Below, in pieces: positions 23,596 to 32,194 of a stretch of DNA of 64,000 nucleotides. Under the pieces are notes generated by a model that did not search any database, was not told where the DNA came from, and saw only the letters and a program-made list of their open reading frames with translations. Source of the DNA: Micromonospora mirobrigensis (GTDB taxonomy: Bacteria; Actinomycetota; Actinomycetes; Mycobacteriales; Micromonosporaceae); NCBI RefSeq assembly GCF_900091555.1, contig NZ_FMCX01000003.1, forward strand, positions 620,001 to 684,000, read 5' to 3'. A program made the translations under genes and the position numbers. Position 1 is the stretch's first letter. Every line of letters begins with the position of its first letter.

Positions 23596-24090
23596 ATGGC
23601 AGCGAACCCGTCGTTCGACATCGTGAGCAAGGTCGACCGGCAGGAGGTCGACAACGCCCTCCGCCAGGCGGAGAAGGAGCTCGCGCAGCGGTTCGACTTC
23701 CGCGGCACGGGCGCCGAGATCTCCTGGTCGGGCGAGGAGGCGATCAGCCTCCAGGCGGAAACCGAGGAGCGGGTCAGCGCGGCGCTGGACGTCTTCAAGG
23801 AGAAGCTGGTCAAGCGGAACATCTCGCTGAAGTCGCTGGACGCGGGCGACCCGCGCTCCTCCGGCAAGATCTTCAAGATCGACTGCAAGGTGATCCAGGG
23901 CATCGACTCGGACAAGGCCAAGGCGATCAGCAAGAAGATCCGCGACGAGGGCCCGAAGGGCGTGCAGGCGCAGATCCAGGGCGACCAGCTGCGGGTGACC
24001 GGCAAGAAGAAGGACGACCTCCAGGCGGTCATCACGCTGCTCAAGGGCGAGGACTTCGGCGTCGCCCTCCAGTTCACCAACTACCGGTAA
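23596..24090 (+). CDS. YajQ family cyclic-di-GMP-binding/nucleotide-binding protein
   Basis: 164 residues from ATG 23596, chosen over an ATG six bases earlier because GGAG is then correctly spaced. It has the family N-terminus [20 protein letters not shown] and C-terminal [13 protein letters not shown]...VALQFTNYR. YajQ proteins carry two RRM-like domains; members bind nucleotides and in Xanthomonas and Pseudomonas bind cyclic di-GMP. A GGDEF/EAL gene lies 2 kb away. The actinobacterial role is not established. Confidence 0.95.
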   Translation: MAANPSFDIVSKVDRQEVDNALRQAEKELAQRFDFRGTGAEISWSGEEAISLQAETEERVSAALDVFKEKLVKRNISLKSLDAGDPRSSGKIFKIDCKVIQGIDSDKAKAISKKIRDEGPKGVQAQIQGDQLRVTGKKKDDLQAVITLLKGEDFGVALQFTNYR

Positions 24091-24152
24091 GCGGGCCTCC
24101 AGCGCCCGGCCGGCGGTCGCACCCTGTGCCACTGGCGGGGCCCTCACGAACC

Positions 24153-24183
24153 GGGGTAGGGCGGCGGCACGCCGCCCTACCCC
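24153..24183. terminator. Bidirectional terminator between yajQ and merR genes
   Basis: Perfect 13-base stem (GGGGTAGGGCGGC and complement) with a GGCAC loop, placed between two convergent genes. Confidence 0.82.
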
Positions 24184-24207
24184 GTCAAGGCGCCGGCCCC
24201 GACGCCT

Positions 24208-24657
24208 CTACGGCTGCCCGGCCCCTCCGGACGGCCCCCCGTGTGCCCGTGTCGGCTGACCGGTGCGTGACTCGGCGGCCGGGCTGGGCCCCGCCACCGA
24301 GCCCTCACCGATGTACTCGCGCGCCGCGGCGATCAGGCCGTCCAGCTTGTCGCGCGTGGTCACCAGGTCGGCGACCTTCCCGTCGATGCGATCCCGTTCG
24401 GCCATCATCTTGCCGAGCATGCTCGGCCCGGTGTCCGAGCCGGGCGTGAAGACACAGGGCAGCAGCTCCAGGACCATTCGGCTCGGCAGGCCCGCCCCGT
24501 AGAGCCGCTGGATCCACTGCACCCGTTCGACCGCGCTCTCGGGGTAGCGCCGCTGGCCACCTGCGCTGCGGTCGGAGGCGAGGAGGTTCTGCTCCTCGTA
24601 GTAGCGCAGCGCCCGGACGCTGACGCCGGTACGGGCGGCGAGCTCGCCGATACGCAT
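24208..24657 (-). CDS. MerR family transcriptional regulator
   Basis: 149 residues from ATG 24657. It has the winged HTH MRIGELAARTGVSVRALRYYEE with the second-wing QRRYPESAVERVQWI, then a dimerisation coiled coil (about 85-120) and a Ser/Pro/Gly-rich tail. One cysteine lies in the effector region (ELLPCVFTPG); no metal-binding Cys cluster is seen, so a small-molecule type is likely. It is divergent from the NTF2-like gene at 24812 over a perfect palindrome. Confidence 0.9.
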   Translation of the reverse strand: MRIGELAARTGVSVRALRYYEEQNLLASDRSAGGQRRYPESAVERVQWIQRLYGAGLPSRMVLELLPCVFTPGSDTGPSMLGKMMAERDRIDGKVADLVTTRDKLDGLIAAAREYIGEGSVAGPSPAAESRTGQPTRAHGGPSGGAGQP

Positions 24658-24693
24658 GGGCCCTCCGATGACCTGACTCACAAGCACTTGTCT

Positions 24694-24709
24694 CTGACGT
24701 CAACGTCAG
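24694..24709. promoter_or_regulatory. Probable MerR-family operator
   Basis: CTGACGT-CA-ACGTCAG, a perfect 16-base palindrome 37 bases from the merR start and about 100 bases before the divergent gene. On the plus strand CTGACG, a 19-base spacer and TAGCAA could form the overlong promoter typical of MerR control, though the -10 is weak. Confidence 0.6.
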
Positions 24710-24811
24710 GTTCTAGCGTAGCAATCCGGCCGGGCCACGTCGCCCCGGTTCGCCGGCGGCGAGGGTGGCACCGGCATATCGCTACGAAGTGCTGGAAGAG
24801 GGAGAATCGTC

Positions 24812-25300
24812 ATGAGCGATGAACGGAAGATCCAGGAGATCCTGGCCCGCTACGTGCGGGCCACCGACCGGCGCGACGGCAGGACGCAGGGCGCCCTGTT
24901 CACCGACGACGCGGTGGTGCAGAGCCTCTCCAAGACCGGCCCCGACAGCTACGAACCGGTCGCGCCGCCGCTGGTCGGCGGGGCAGCCGTCGCGTACGCC
25001 GTCGACAACTACATGGCCCCGCACCCGGAGGGCGGTTCCAGTCACCACGTGACCACCGACCACATCATCGAGGTCGACGGCGACCAGGCCCACATGAACG
25101 CCCAGTTCATCGTCTTCCGCGTCCAGGGCGCCGCCCGCCCGGCCAACGGCTGGCCGGCCGGCACCTTCGGCGCCCAGGGCACCGTGCAGCCGATCGAGTC
25201 CGGGTACTACGACACCGACCTGCGCAGGATCGACGGCGAGTGGAAGATCGTGGGCCACCGCATCCTGCTGGACCTGCCGTACGTGGTCCCGGGGGTCTGA
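24812..25300 (+). CDS. NTF2-like (SnoaL-type) protein
   Basis: 162 residues, cone-shaped NTF2 fold by pattern: N-terminal helices IQEILARYVRATDRRD, DDAVVQSL, a central strand HVTTDHIIEVDGDQAHMNAQF and a C-terminal DGEWKIVGHRILLDLPY. Family members bind or cyclise small molecules, or are catalytically inactive. ATG is preceded by GAGGGAGAA. Divergent placement from a MerR regulator suggests it is that regulator's target. Specific substrate unknown. Confidence 0.8.
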   Translation: MSDERKIQEILARYVRATDRRDGRTQGALFTDDAVVQSLSKTGPDSYEPVAPPLVGGAAVAYAVDNYMAPHPEGGSSHHVTTDHIIEVDGDQAHMNAQFIVFRVQGAARPANGWPAGTFGAQGTVQPIESGYYDTDLRRIDGEWKIVGHRILLDLPYVVPGV

Positions 25301-25362
25301 GGGGTCGCCTGCGACAGGCGCCCGCCGTGGCACCTCCGCCGTTCACCACGTACGGCCGACGG

Positions 25363-25458
25363 TCAGCGCGAGAAGATCAACAGCAGCACCACGGTGATGA
25401 TCGCGCTGACCAGGAGGGAGCCGAGACAGCCCATGCGGTTCGAGAAGAAGAGGAACAT
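25363..25458 (-). CDS. 31-residue membrane peptide
   Basis: A short gene with an excellent ribosome site (AGGAGGG, five bases before ATG 25458). It begins MFLFFSNRMGCLGS and is followed by a single membrane span (LLVSAIITVVLLLIF) ending in SR. It is divergent from an ECF sigma factor gene, with the shared 120-base gap carrying a candidate ECF promoter. I do not recognise a named family; it could be a small envelope-stress protein. Confidence 0.65.
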   Translation of the reverse strand: MFLFFSNRMGCLGSLLVSAIITVVLLLIFSR

Positions 25459-25513
25459 GACAGCCCTCCTACCCCGCTGAAGCATCCTCAGACCCACCCG
25501 TCCCTGCCGCCGG

Positions 25514-25542
25514 TGTAACCCGCCGCGCCCCTGCGGGGTGTC
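25514..25542 (+). promoter_or_regulatory. Candidate ECF autoregulatory promoter
   Basis: TGTAACC (25514-25520), 16-base spacer, GGTGTC (25537-25542), 36 bases before the sigma factor start. The AAC -35 core is characteristic of ECF promoters. Motif-based call only. Confidence 0.4.
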
Positions 25543-25578
25543 AGGTGGTGGAGAGAGCGGCGGCAGGAGCGAGGTGGC

Positions 25579-26088
25579 ATGGACCCGGCGGACGACTTCG
25601 ACGCCTTCTACACGGCGACGGCCAGACGGGTCGTGCACCACGTCTACGCGTACTGCGGGAACCTGGCCGAGGCGCAGGACGTGGCCCAGGAGGCGTACGC
25701 CCGGGCCTGGCAGCGGTGGTCGACCGTCGGCGACTACGAGGACCCGGAGGGCTGGGTGCGTACCGTCGCCTGGCGGTTGTCGGCGAACCGCCACCGCGGC
25801 CTGCTGCGCTGGTTCGCCGCGCGGTCCCGGCTCGGCCGCACCGCCGACGTGCCCGGGCCGAACCCGGACCGGGTGGCCCTGCTGGACGCGCTGCGCCGGC
25901 TGCCCGAGGCGCAGCGCCGGGTCGTCGTCCTGCACCACCTCGAGGACCTGCCGGTGGCGGAGATCGCCCGACGCACCGGCATGCCGGCCGGGACCGTGAA
26001 GGTCTACCTCTCCCGGGCGCGGGCCGCGCTCGCCACCCTGCTGGGCGACGACGAGAGGGAGGACGCCGATGTCGTCACGCATCCGTGA
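25579..26088 (+). CDS. ECF RNA polymerase sigma factor (SigE family)
   Basis: 169 residues. Region 2 spans about 8-75 (FDAFYTATARRVVHHVYAY, AQDVAQEAYARAWQRW), region 4 about 100-155 (LRRLPEAQRRVVVLHHLEDLPVAEIARRTGMPAGTV split HTH). No SnoaL extension. Its last 20 bases overlap the start of the next gene, which encodes a membrane protein with a cytoplasmic N-terminus, so the two probably form a sigma/anti-sigma pair. Likely responds to an envelope signal. Confidence 0.92.
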   Translation: MDPADDFDAFYTATARRVVHHVYAYCGNLAEAQDVAQEAYARAWQRWSTVGDYEDPEGWVRTVAWRLSANRHRGLLRWFAARSRLGRTADVPGPNPDRVALLDALRRLPEAQRRVVVLHHLEDLPVAEIARRTGMPAGTVKVYLSRARAALATLLGDDEREDADVVTHP

Positions 26089-26626
26089 GGCGCTGGTGGA
26101 GTTGGAGGGGGACGTGTCCGGGCTGCGGCTGGCGCCGCCCGCCGCGGTGCGGGCCCGGGGCCGGGCGCGGACCCGGCGGCGGGTCGGCGCGTTGGCCGGG
26201 GCCACCGCCGTGGTGCTCGGTGCGGCGGCGCTGCCGGTGTGGCGGATGCCGGCGGACCCGCCGACCGCCGTGGCCGGCGACCCGCGACCGTCCCCGACCT
26301 GCGCGCCGGAGCAGCCGCCGCAGCCAGGGGTCCTGATGGTCTTCTTCAAGCAGGAGGTCACCGACGAGCAACGGCGCGCGGTGCTCGTGCGGCTCAAGGA
26401 GTTTCACCAGATCGACCGGGCGGTGACCGTGAGCCCGGTCGACCGGTGGGAACGCTTCGTCGCCACCCACTGCGGCTCCCCCGACCTGGCCCGGATCGGC
26501 CCGGACCAGTTCCCCGACTCCGTCGAGGTGCACCTGCGCCGCACCGACCCGGCCGTCCTCGCGCGGATCCGGGAGGCGGTCCGGACCCTCCCCGGGGTCG
26601 ACGAGGTACCGCCGCCCGCCCGCTGA
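26069..26626 (+). CDS. Putative membrane anti-sigma factor with FtsX-like extracellular domain
   Basis: 185 residues. Residues 1-38 are basic and cytoplasmic (RIREALVELEGDVSGL, then RARGRARTRRR), one membrane span is near 40-58, then a proline-rich linker. From about 85 the protein resembles the extracellular domain of FtsX: LMVFFKQEVTDEQRRAV, then SVEVHLRRTDPAVLARI and TLPGVDEV. The FtsX permease helices are absent. The overlap with the sigma gene implies a partner role; the ectodomain may sense peptidoglycan hydrolase or division status. There is no zinc-binding anti-sigma motif, so the anti-sigma function is inference from position. Confidence 0.75.
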   Translation: MSSRIREALVELEGDVSGLRLAPPAAVRARGRARTRRRVGALAGATAVVLGAAALPVWRMPADPPTAVAGDPRPSPTCAPEQPPQPGVLMVFFKQEVTDEQRRAVLVRLKEFHQIDRAVTVSPVDRWERFVATHCGSPDLARIGPDQFPDSVEVHLRRTDPAVLARIREAVRTLPGVDEVPPPAR

Positions 26627-26631
26627 GACCA

Positions 26632-26659
26632 CCGCCCGCCCGTTCAAGCAGGTGGGCGG
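26632..26659. terminator. Weak terminator-like hairpin between convergent genes
   Basis: Arms CCGCCC (26632-26637) and GGGCGG (26654-26659), 16-base loop, in the 51-base gap between the anti-sigma gene and the MFS gene. Confidence 0.35.
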
Positions 26660-26677
26660 CGCTGCTGGCGTCGGTGG

Positions 26678-27934
26678 TCAGGCCGAGACCGGCTGCTCCG
26701 CGCGTACCGCCGCGGCCTCGGCGCGGGCGATCGGGCCGGCGGGCAGCGCGGCGACCACCGCACCGACGGCGACCGCGGCGCCGGAGAAGACGAACGCCCA
26801 CGGCACCCCGCCGGTCTGGTCGACGATCAGGCCGGCGAGCGCGCCACCGGCCGCGCTCGCCCCGACCGAGGTGGTGACCACCCAGGTGTACGCCTCGTTC
26901 AGCATGCTGCCCGGGGTGATCCGCCCGACCAGCGTGTTCTCCAGGGTGAGCGCCGGCGCGATGGTGGCCCCGCCGACCGTCAGCGCGACACCGAGCACCA
27001 GCGGGTCGGGGATCAGCGCGAAGACGGCGAGGCTGGTGGCGACCGCCGCGAGCAGCCAGGCGAACTGCCGGGTCATGTTCGGCGCGGGCCGGCGTACGCC
27101 GAACCAGAGGCCGCCGATCGCGCTGCCCACGCCCCAGACGGCGAGCAGCACGCCGGCCATGCTCTCCGGGTCGTCGGTCGGCTGGCCGGCGGCGAAGGCG
27201 GGCACGATCACCCCGGCCGCGCCGAAGGCGATGCCCAGCCCGGCGACACAGACCAGCAGCGCCGGGAAGCCGGCCAGGGCGAGCGGCCCGAGCCCCCGGG
27301 TGTGGTGCTCCCGGGGGTGCGGACGCCAGCCCCGCATGACCCGCCCGAGAGCCACCCCGGCGGTGCCGACCAAGGTCACCACCGCCGCGCCGACCAGCGC
27401 GGCGGCGGCGTCGGCGACCAGCACGAAACCGGCCACCAGCAGTGGGCCGAGCACGAAGACGATCTCGAACAGGGAGGTCTCGGCGGCCAGCGCCGTGTTG
27501 CGCAGGTGCTGCCGCCCGGTGGCGGGGCCGGTCAGGTCGTTCCAGGCGCCCCGGATGGCGGCGGACATCGGCGGATAGGTGGCACCGGCGACGGCGGCGG
27601 CCAGGTAGATCATGGGCAGGCTGTCCGCGGAGCGGCTCGCCCAGAGCAGCCCGGCCAGCGCCAGCGGGTGGGCGACGGCGGTGGCCAGCAGCACCGGCGA
27701 GGGGCCGATCCGGTCGGCGATCCGCCCGGCGACCGGGCTGAGCGCCGCTCCCGCCAGGGCGTAGAGGCCACCGGCCACGGCGGCCAACGAGTACCGGCCG
27801 GTGACCTGCGCGACGACCAGCAGCAGGGCCAACGGCGTCATGCCGATCCCGAGCCGGCCCAGGATGCCGAGGACCAACAGCATCGGCGCTCCGGGGATCC
27901 GCCAGACGGCCGCGTACTGACGCAGTGCGGCCAC
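26678..27934 (-). CDS. MFS transporter
   Basis: 418 residues with about 12 membrane segments. The A-motif region between helices 2 and 3 reads [17 protein letters not shown], and a long central loop carries [19 protein letters not shown] start at 27934, preceded by GGAGGT. The N-terminus [18 protein letters not shown] is typical of actinobacterial drug-exporter-like MFS proteins. It stands alone between a convergent sigma unit and htpX. Substrate unknown. Confidence 0.88.
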   Translation of the reverse strand: MAALRQYAAVWRIPGAPMLLVLGILGRLGIGMTPLALLLVVAQVTGRYSLAAVAGGLYALAGAALSPVAGRIADRIGPSPVLLATAVAHPLALAGLLWASRSADSLPMIYLAAAVAGATYPPMSAAIRGAWNDLTGPATGRQHLRNTALAAETSLFEIVFVLGPLLVAGFVLVADAAAALVGAAVVTLVGTAGVALGRVMRGWRPHPREHHTRGLGPLALAGFPALLVCVAGLGIAFGAAGVIVPAFAAGQPTDDPESMAGVLLAVWGVGSAIGGLWFGVRRPAPNMTRQFAWLLAAVATSLAVFALIPDPLVLGVALTVGGATIAPALTLENTLVGRITPGSMLNEAYTWVVTTSVGASAAGGALAGLIVDQTGGVPWAFVFSGAAVAVGAVVAALPAGPIARAEAAAVRAEQPVSA

Positions 27935-28060
27935 CGGTGGACCTCCTGGGGGTAACGGGTCAAAGACCTTTCGACCCTAACGCCGGGGCGGAGCGGCGAC
28001 GACGGTCGGCTTCCTCACACCGGTCACGTCAGGGCGCTGGCGCGACCAGCCCCGACACGG

Positions 28061-28095
28061 CGGACAGCCCCGGTCACCGCGACCGGGGCTGTCCG
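28061..28095. terminator. Terminator after htpX
   Basis: 15-base perfect stem (CGGACAGCCCCGGTC and complement) with an ACCGC loop, 12 bases past the htpX stop on the minus strand. Confidence 0.85.
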
Positions 28096-28106
28096 TGGTG
28101 CGGAGG

Positions 28107-28985
28107 TCAGCGCTGGAACTGCACCGGGCCGCTGTTCGCGGCCAGCTGCTCCAGCCGGGCCACCCGCTGCTCCATCGGCGGGTGGGTGGAGAACATCGCC
28201 GCGATGCCGCCGCCCCGCTTGAACGGGTTGTCGATCATCAGGTGGGCGGTGCTGGTCAGCTGGCCCTGGGCGGGCAGCGGCCGACTCTGGGTGCCCATGT
28301 GGATCTTCCGCAGGGCGCTGGCGAGGGCCAGCGGGTCCCGGGTGAGCTGGGCGCCGGACTGGTCGGCCTGGAACTCCCGGCTGCGGCTGATCGCCAGCTG
28401 GATCACCGTGGCGGCGATCGGGCCGAGGATCAGGGTGAGCAGCAACACCGCCGGGTTCGGGGCGTCCTCGTCGTCGCCACCGCCCAGCGGGATGAACCAG
28501 GCCAGGTTGGCCAGCATGGTGATGATGCCGGCCAGGCCGGCCGCCACGCTGGAGATCAGGATGTCCCGGTTGTAGACGTGCGACAGCTCGTGGCCGATCA
28601 CCCCGCGCAGCTCGCGGTAGTCGAGGATCTCGGTGATCCCCTGCGTCACGCAGACCGCCGCGTTGGCCGGGTTACGACCGGTGGCGAAGGCGTTCGGCTG
28701 GGAGGTCGGGCTGACGTAGAGCCGGGGCATCGGCTGCCCCGCCTCGGTGGCCAGCTCCCTGACCATCCGGTACAGCTCGGGGAACTGTGCCTCGGTGACC
28801 GGTTGCGCCCGCATCGAGCGCAACGCGAGCTTGTCGGAGAAGAAGTAGGTGACGCCGTTCATCAGCAACGAGACGACGACGGCGACGACGAGGCCGCCAC
28901 TGCCGCCGAACCAGTAGCCGACCGCGAGGATCAGCGAGGTCAGGAGGCCGAGCAGCGCTGCGGTCTTCAGACGGTTGTGATGCAC
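28107..28985 (-). CDS. htpX: Membrane zinc metalloprotease HtpX
   Basis: 292 residues, M48 family. Two N-terminal membrane spans (10-30, 33-55), the catalytic [11 protein letters not shown] (HExxH) near residue 143, two further hydrophobic spans near 150-205, and the third zinc ligand in [11 protein letters not shown]. It acts in quality control of membrane proteins under stress. The upstream region holds GGAAC-15-GTC on the coding strand (about 29025-29046), which could be an ECF-type promoter but is weak. Monocistronic by spacing. Confidence 0.95.
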   Translation of the reverse strand: MHHNRLKTAALLGLLTSLILAVGYWFGGSGGLVVAVVVSLLMNGVTYFFSDKLALRSMRAQPVTEAQFPELYRMVRELATEAGQPMPRLYVSPTSQPNAFATGRNPANAAVCVTQGITEILDYRELRGVIGHELSHVYNRDILISSVAAGLAGIITMLANLAWFIPLGGGDDEDAPNPAVLLLTLILGPIAATVIQLAISRSREFQADQSGAQLTRDPLALASALRKIHMGTQSRPLPAQGQLTSTAHLMIDNPFKRGGGIAAMFSTHPPMEQRVARLEQLAANSGPVQFQR

Positions 28986-29157
28986 GATGACTCCTTCGGT
29001 GCGCGGGTCGCGCGGGACCCGCTGACCGGTTCAACAACCCGGTTCCCCTCAACCATCCTGCTCATGGCTGGGAGTTGACTGGACAACCCTGTGAGCCGGC
29101 TGGAGCGACCGGACGCCGGGACCGATTCCGGTCAGTCCGCCCACCGGCCCGCCGGAG

Positions 29158-30633
29158 TCAGCGCGCCGCGAGGTCCAGCACGAGCTGCGGGGCGAAGCCG
29201 ACCAGCACGGCCAGGGCGGTCGCGACGGCCAGCGCCGCGGCCACGGCGCCGGCCGGCCGGGCCGGCGCCGGCGCGCCGTCGGCCGTCGGCGCCGCCCACA
29301 GGGTCGCCGCCAGCCGCAGGTAGTAGGCCAGGCCGATCACCGCGTTGACCGCCACCACCAGGGCCAGCCAGCCGGCGCCGCCGTCGAGCAGCGACCGGAC
29401 CACCGTCACCTTGGCGAAGAGCCCGGCCAGCCCGGGCGGCAGCCCGGCCAGCCCGACCAGGGCCAGCGCGAACGCACCCCCCACCCACGGCCGGCGGCGG
29501 GCCGCGCCGCGCAGGTCGTCGAGGGTGCCGCCGTCCGCGCCGGCCGGCCGCAACGTCACCACCGCGGCGAACGCCGCCAGCTCCAGCAGCACGAAGAAGA
29601 CCGCGTACGCGACGGCGGCGGCGTACGCGGCGGCGCGCGCCTCGTCGGTGCGTCCCGCGGCCAGCGCCAACGCGCCCAGCGGGGCGAGGATGTAGCCGGC
29701 CTGGGCGACGGAGGACCAGGCCAGCAGGCGGACCGTCCGGCGCTGGCGCAACGCCACCAGGTTGCCGACGGTCATGGTCAGCACGGCCAGCAGGGCGAGC
29801 ACCGGCCCGGTGACGGTCGCCGGCAACGCCCGCTCGACCACCGCCAGCAGGGCGACCACCCCACCCAGCTTCGACGCCGTGGACAGGTAGGCCGCCACCG
29901 GCAGCGGGGCGCCGTCGTAGGTGGCCGGCGCCCAGGCGTGGAACGGCACCGCGGCCACCTTGAAGGCCAACCCGAGCACCACCAGGGCGACCGCCGCCGT
30001 GGTCAGCGGCACGTCCAGCAGCTCCGGACGCTCGCCGAACAGCGCGCCGAGCCGGCCCAGGTGGACCCCGCCGGTGACCGCGTACAGCAGGGCGGCGCCG
30101 AGCAGGGTGAGCGTGGTCGCCACCACGCTCACCACGAAGAAGGTGACCGCCGCCTCGGCGCTGGCCACGCTGCCCCGGCGGAGGCCGACCAGCACGTAGA
30201 GCGGGAGGGTCAGCGTCTCCAACGCCACGATCAGGGTGATCAGGTCACCGGCGGCGCCCAGCACCACGCCACCGGTCATCGAGCAGGCGAGGAGGAAGCA
30301 GTACTCCCCCACCGGCGTCGGACCGGACCGCAGCAGCGGCCAGGAGATCGCCAGCACCCCCAGGGTGAGCAGCGCGAAGACCACCGCGACCAGGGCCGCC
30401 CGGTCGTCGGCCAGCCAGGAGCAGTCGGCGCCCACGCAGAACGTCCGGCGGGTCTCCCCCGCGCCGGTCAGCGCCGCACCGGCCGCCGTGGCGACCGCCC
30501 CTACGCCGGCCGCCGCCACCGTCGCGCCGGCCCGGGCCAGCACCAGGTCGACCAGGAGGACGAACACCGCGGTGCCGGCGGCCAGGTACGCCGGCAGCAG
30601 CGCCACGTTGTCCACGCTCTGCACCACGCTCAC
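29158..30633 (-). CDS. nuoN: NADH-quinone oxidoreductase subunit N
   Basis: Antiporter-like proton-pumping membrane subunit of complex I, 491 residues, about 14 membrane helices. Conserved features include PLYVLVGL, the FKVAAVPFHAWAPATYDGAP block around the broken helix with its lysine, and LGLAFK. GTG start at 30633, directly after a repeat-like spacer (30634-30688). It is last in the I-J-K-L-M-N block and is the only junction in that block with a gap rather than an overlap. Confidence 0.94.
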   Translation of the reverse strand: MSVVQSVDNVALLPAYLAAGTAVFVLLVDLVLARAGATVAAAGVGAVATAAGAALTGAGETRRTFCVGADCSWLADDRAALVAVVFALLTLGVLAISWPLLRSGPTPVGEYCFLLACSMTGGVVLGAAGDLITLIVALETLTLPLYVLVGLRRGSVASAEAAVTFFVVSVVATTLTLLGAALLYAVTGGVHLGRLGALFGERPELLDVPLTTAAVALVVLGLAFKVAAVPFHAWAPATYDGAPLPVAAYLSTASKLGGVVALLAVVERALPATVTGPVLALLAVLTMTVGNLVALRQRRTVRLLAWSSVAQAGYILAPLGALALAAGRTDEARAAAYAAAVAYAVFFVLLELAAFAAVVTLRPAGADGGTLDDLRGAARRRPWVGGAFALALVGLAGLPPGLAGLFAKVTVVRSLLDGGAGWLALVVAVNAVIGLAYYLRLAATLWAAPTADGAPAPARPAGAVAAALAVATALAVLVGFAPQLVLDLAAR

Positions 30634-30688
30634 GCCGCCACCTCTGCTCGCGACTGCGGGGCTCGCAGACCCGGCTCACTCCTCGCGC
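30634..30688 (-). repeat. GAGCG-rich intergenic element between nuoM and nuoN
   Basis: 55-base spacer that on the minus strand reads as GGTGAGCGCGAGGAGTGAG, then CCGGGTCTGCGAGCCCCG and CAGTCGCGAGCAGAGG, ending GGCGGC at the nuoN GTG. It resembles in composition and placement the element upstream of nuoI (35626-35705). All the other junctions in this block overlap by four bases. Confidence 0.4.
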
Positions 30689-32194
30689 TCACCGGACCAC
30701 CTCCAGCAGGGCCTCGACCGGGCCGGTGGCGTAGCCGAGCACCAGGGTCGGCACCAGGCCCACCGCCAGCGCCAGCAGCACCAGCGGCACCCAGGCGGTC
30801 AGCTCGGCGGCGGCCAGACCCGGCCCCACCCGATCCACGGCCGGGCTGGGCCGGCCGTGGGTGACCCGACGCAGCAGCCGCAGGAAGTACGCGGCGGTCA
30901 GCGCCCCGCCGACGGCGGCCAGCACGGCCAACGTGGTCCAGAGCGGGCCGCCCCGCCGCACGGCGGCGACCACGGCGAACGCCTCGCCCCAGAAGCCGGC
31001 CAGCCCGGGCAGCCCCAGCGAGGCCACCGCGGCGAAGCCGAGCAGGCCGGCCAGCCGGGGCGCGGTCTCCCGCAGCCCGGACAGCTCGTCGAGCGCGCCG
31101 GTGTGGGCCCGGTCCTTGACCGCCCCGGCCAGGAAGAAGAGCAGCCCGGTGATGATCCCGTGGGCGATGTTGCCGATCAGCGCGGCCTGGAGGCCGGTGG
31201 TGGTCAGCGTGGCCACCCCGAGCAGCACGAAGCCCATGTGCCCGACGCTGGAGTACGCGATCAGCCGCTTCAGCTCGTCCTGGGCCAGGCAGACCAGGGA
31301 ACCGACGATGATCGCGGCGACCGCGAGCACGCCGAGGACCGGCGCCGCCCAGCGCGCCCCCTCGGGGGCCACCCCGACGGCCACCCGGATCAGGCCGTAG
31401 GTGCCCATCTTGAGCAGCACCCCGGCGAGGATGACGCTGCCCACCGTCGGCGCCTGGGTGTGCGCGGCCGGCAACCAGGAGTGCAGCGGCCAGAGCGGGC
31501 TCTTCACCGCGAAGGCGACCGCCAGCAGGGTGAACGCGGCGAGCTGGGTGTTGCGGGACAGCCCGGCGCCACCGGTCAGCGCGACGATGTCGGCGGTGCC
31601 GGCGGCCGCGACCACGGTGTACACGCCGACCAGCAGGAGTACCGAGCCGAAGAGCGTGTAGAGGGCGAACTTGCGGGCCGCCCGACGCCGGTCCGCGCCA
31701 CCCCAGCCGGCGATGATCGCGTACATCGGGAGGAGGACGACCTCGAAGAAGAGGAAGAACAGCACCATGTCGAGGGCGAGGAAGGTGCCCAGGATGCCCA
31801 CCTCGACCACCAGCAGCAGCGCCACCAGCGCCCGGCCGCTGCCGCCACCCGCGGGCACCCGCCAGAGCGTGTAACCGCAGCAGAGCAGCGTGAGCAGCGC
31901 GGTCAGCACCACCAGCGGCCAGGAGATGCCGTCCACGCCCAGGTGGAAGCGGAGGTCCAGTCCGGGCACCCAGGGCAGGTCGAGCTGGTGCCAGGGCCGC
32001 ACACCCGGCGACGGCCCGTAGCCGAACCAGTTGTGGTCGCCGACGCCCAGCAGCACCGCCGGCACCAGGGCCAGCCCGGCGGCGACCGTGCCGACCAGCC
32101 GGGCCGCCCGGTCCCGGGGGACGGTGGCCACCGCCAGCGCGCCCAGCGCCGGCACCGCCAGCACCGCCACCAGCAGGAACTGCCCGTACGTCAT
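30689..32194 (-). CDS. nuoM: NADH-quinone oxidoreductase subunit M
   Basis: Antiporter-like subunit of complex I, 501 residues, about 14 helices. It has LDMVLFFLFFEVVLLPMY with the conserved glutamate in helix 5, AFAVKSPLWPLHSWLPAAH with the pumping lysine, and the LVCLAQDELKRLIAYSSVGHMGF helix-8/9 block. ATG 32194 overlaps the nuoL stop by four bases (ATGA). Confidence 0.95.
   Translation of the reverse strand: MTYGQFLLVAVLAVPALGALAVATVPRDRAARLVGTVAAGLALVPAVLLGVGDHNWFGYGPSPGVRPWHQLDLPWVPGLDLRFHLGVDGISWPLVVLTALLTLLCCGYTLWRVPAGGGSGRALVALLLVVEVGILGTFLALDMVLFFLFFEVVLLPMYAIIAGWGGADRRRAARKFALYTLFGSVLLLVGVYTVVAAAGTADIVALTGGAGLSRNTQLAAFTLLAVAFAVKSPLWPLHSWLPAAHTQAPTVGSVILAGVLLKMGTYGLIRVAVGVAPEGARWAAPVLGVLAVAAIIVGSLVCLAQDELKRLIAYSSVGHMGFVLLGVATLTTTGLQAALIGNIAHGIITGLLFFLAGAVKDRAHTGALDELSGLRETAPRLAGLLGFAAVASLGLPGLAGFWGEAFAVVAAVRRGGPLWTTLAVLAAVGGALTAAYFLRLLRRVTHGRPSPAVDRVGPGLAAAELTAWVPLVLLALAVGLVPTLVLGYATGPVEALLEVVR

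Noticed and set aside
29025..29046. ECF-type promoter GGAAC-15-GTC before htpX
   Set aside because: Spacer is shorter than usual and the -10 is weak, so it is mentioned but not listed as a feature.
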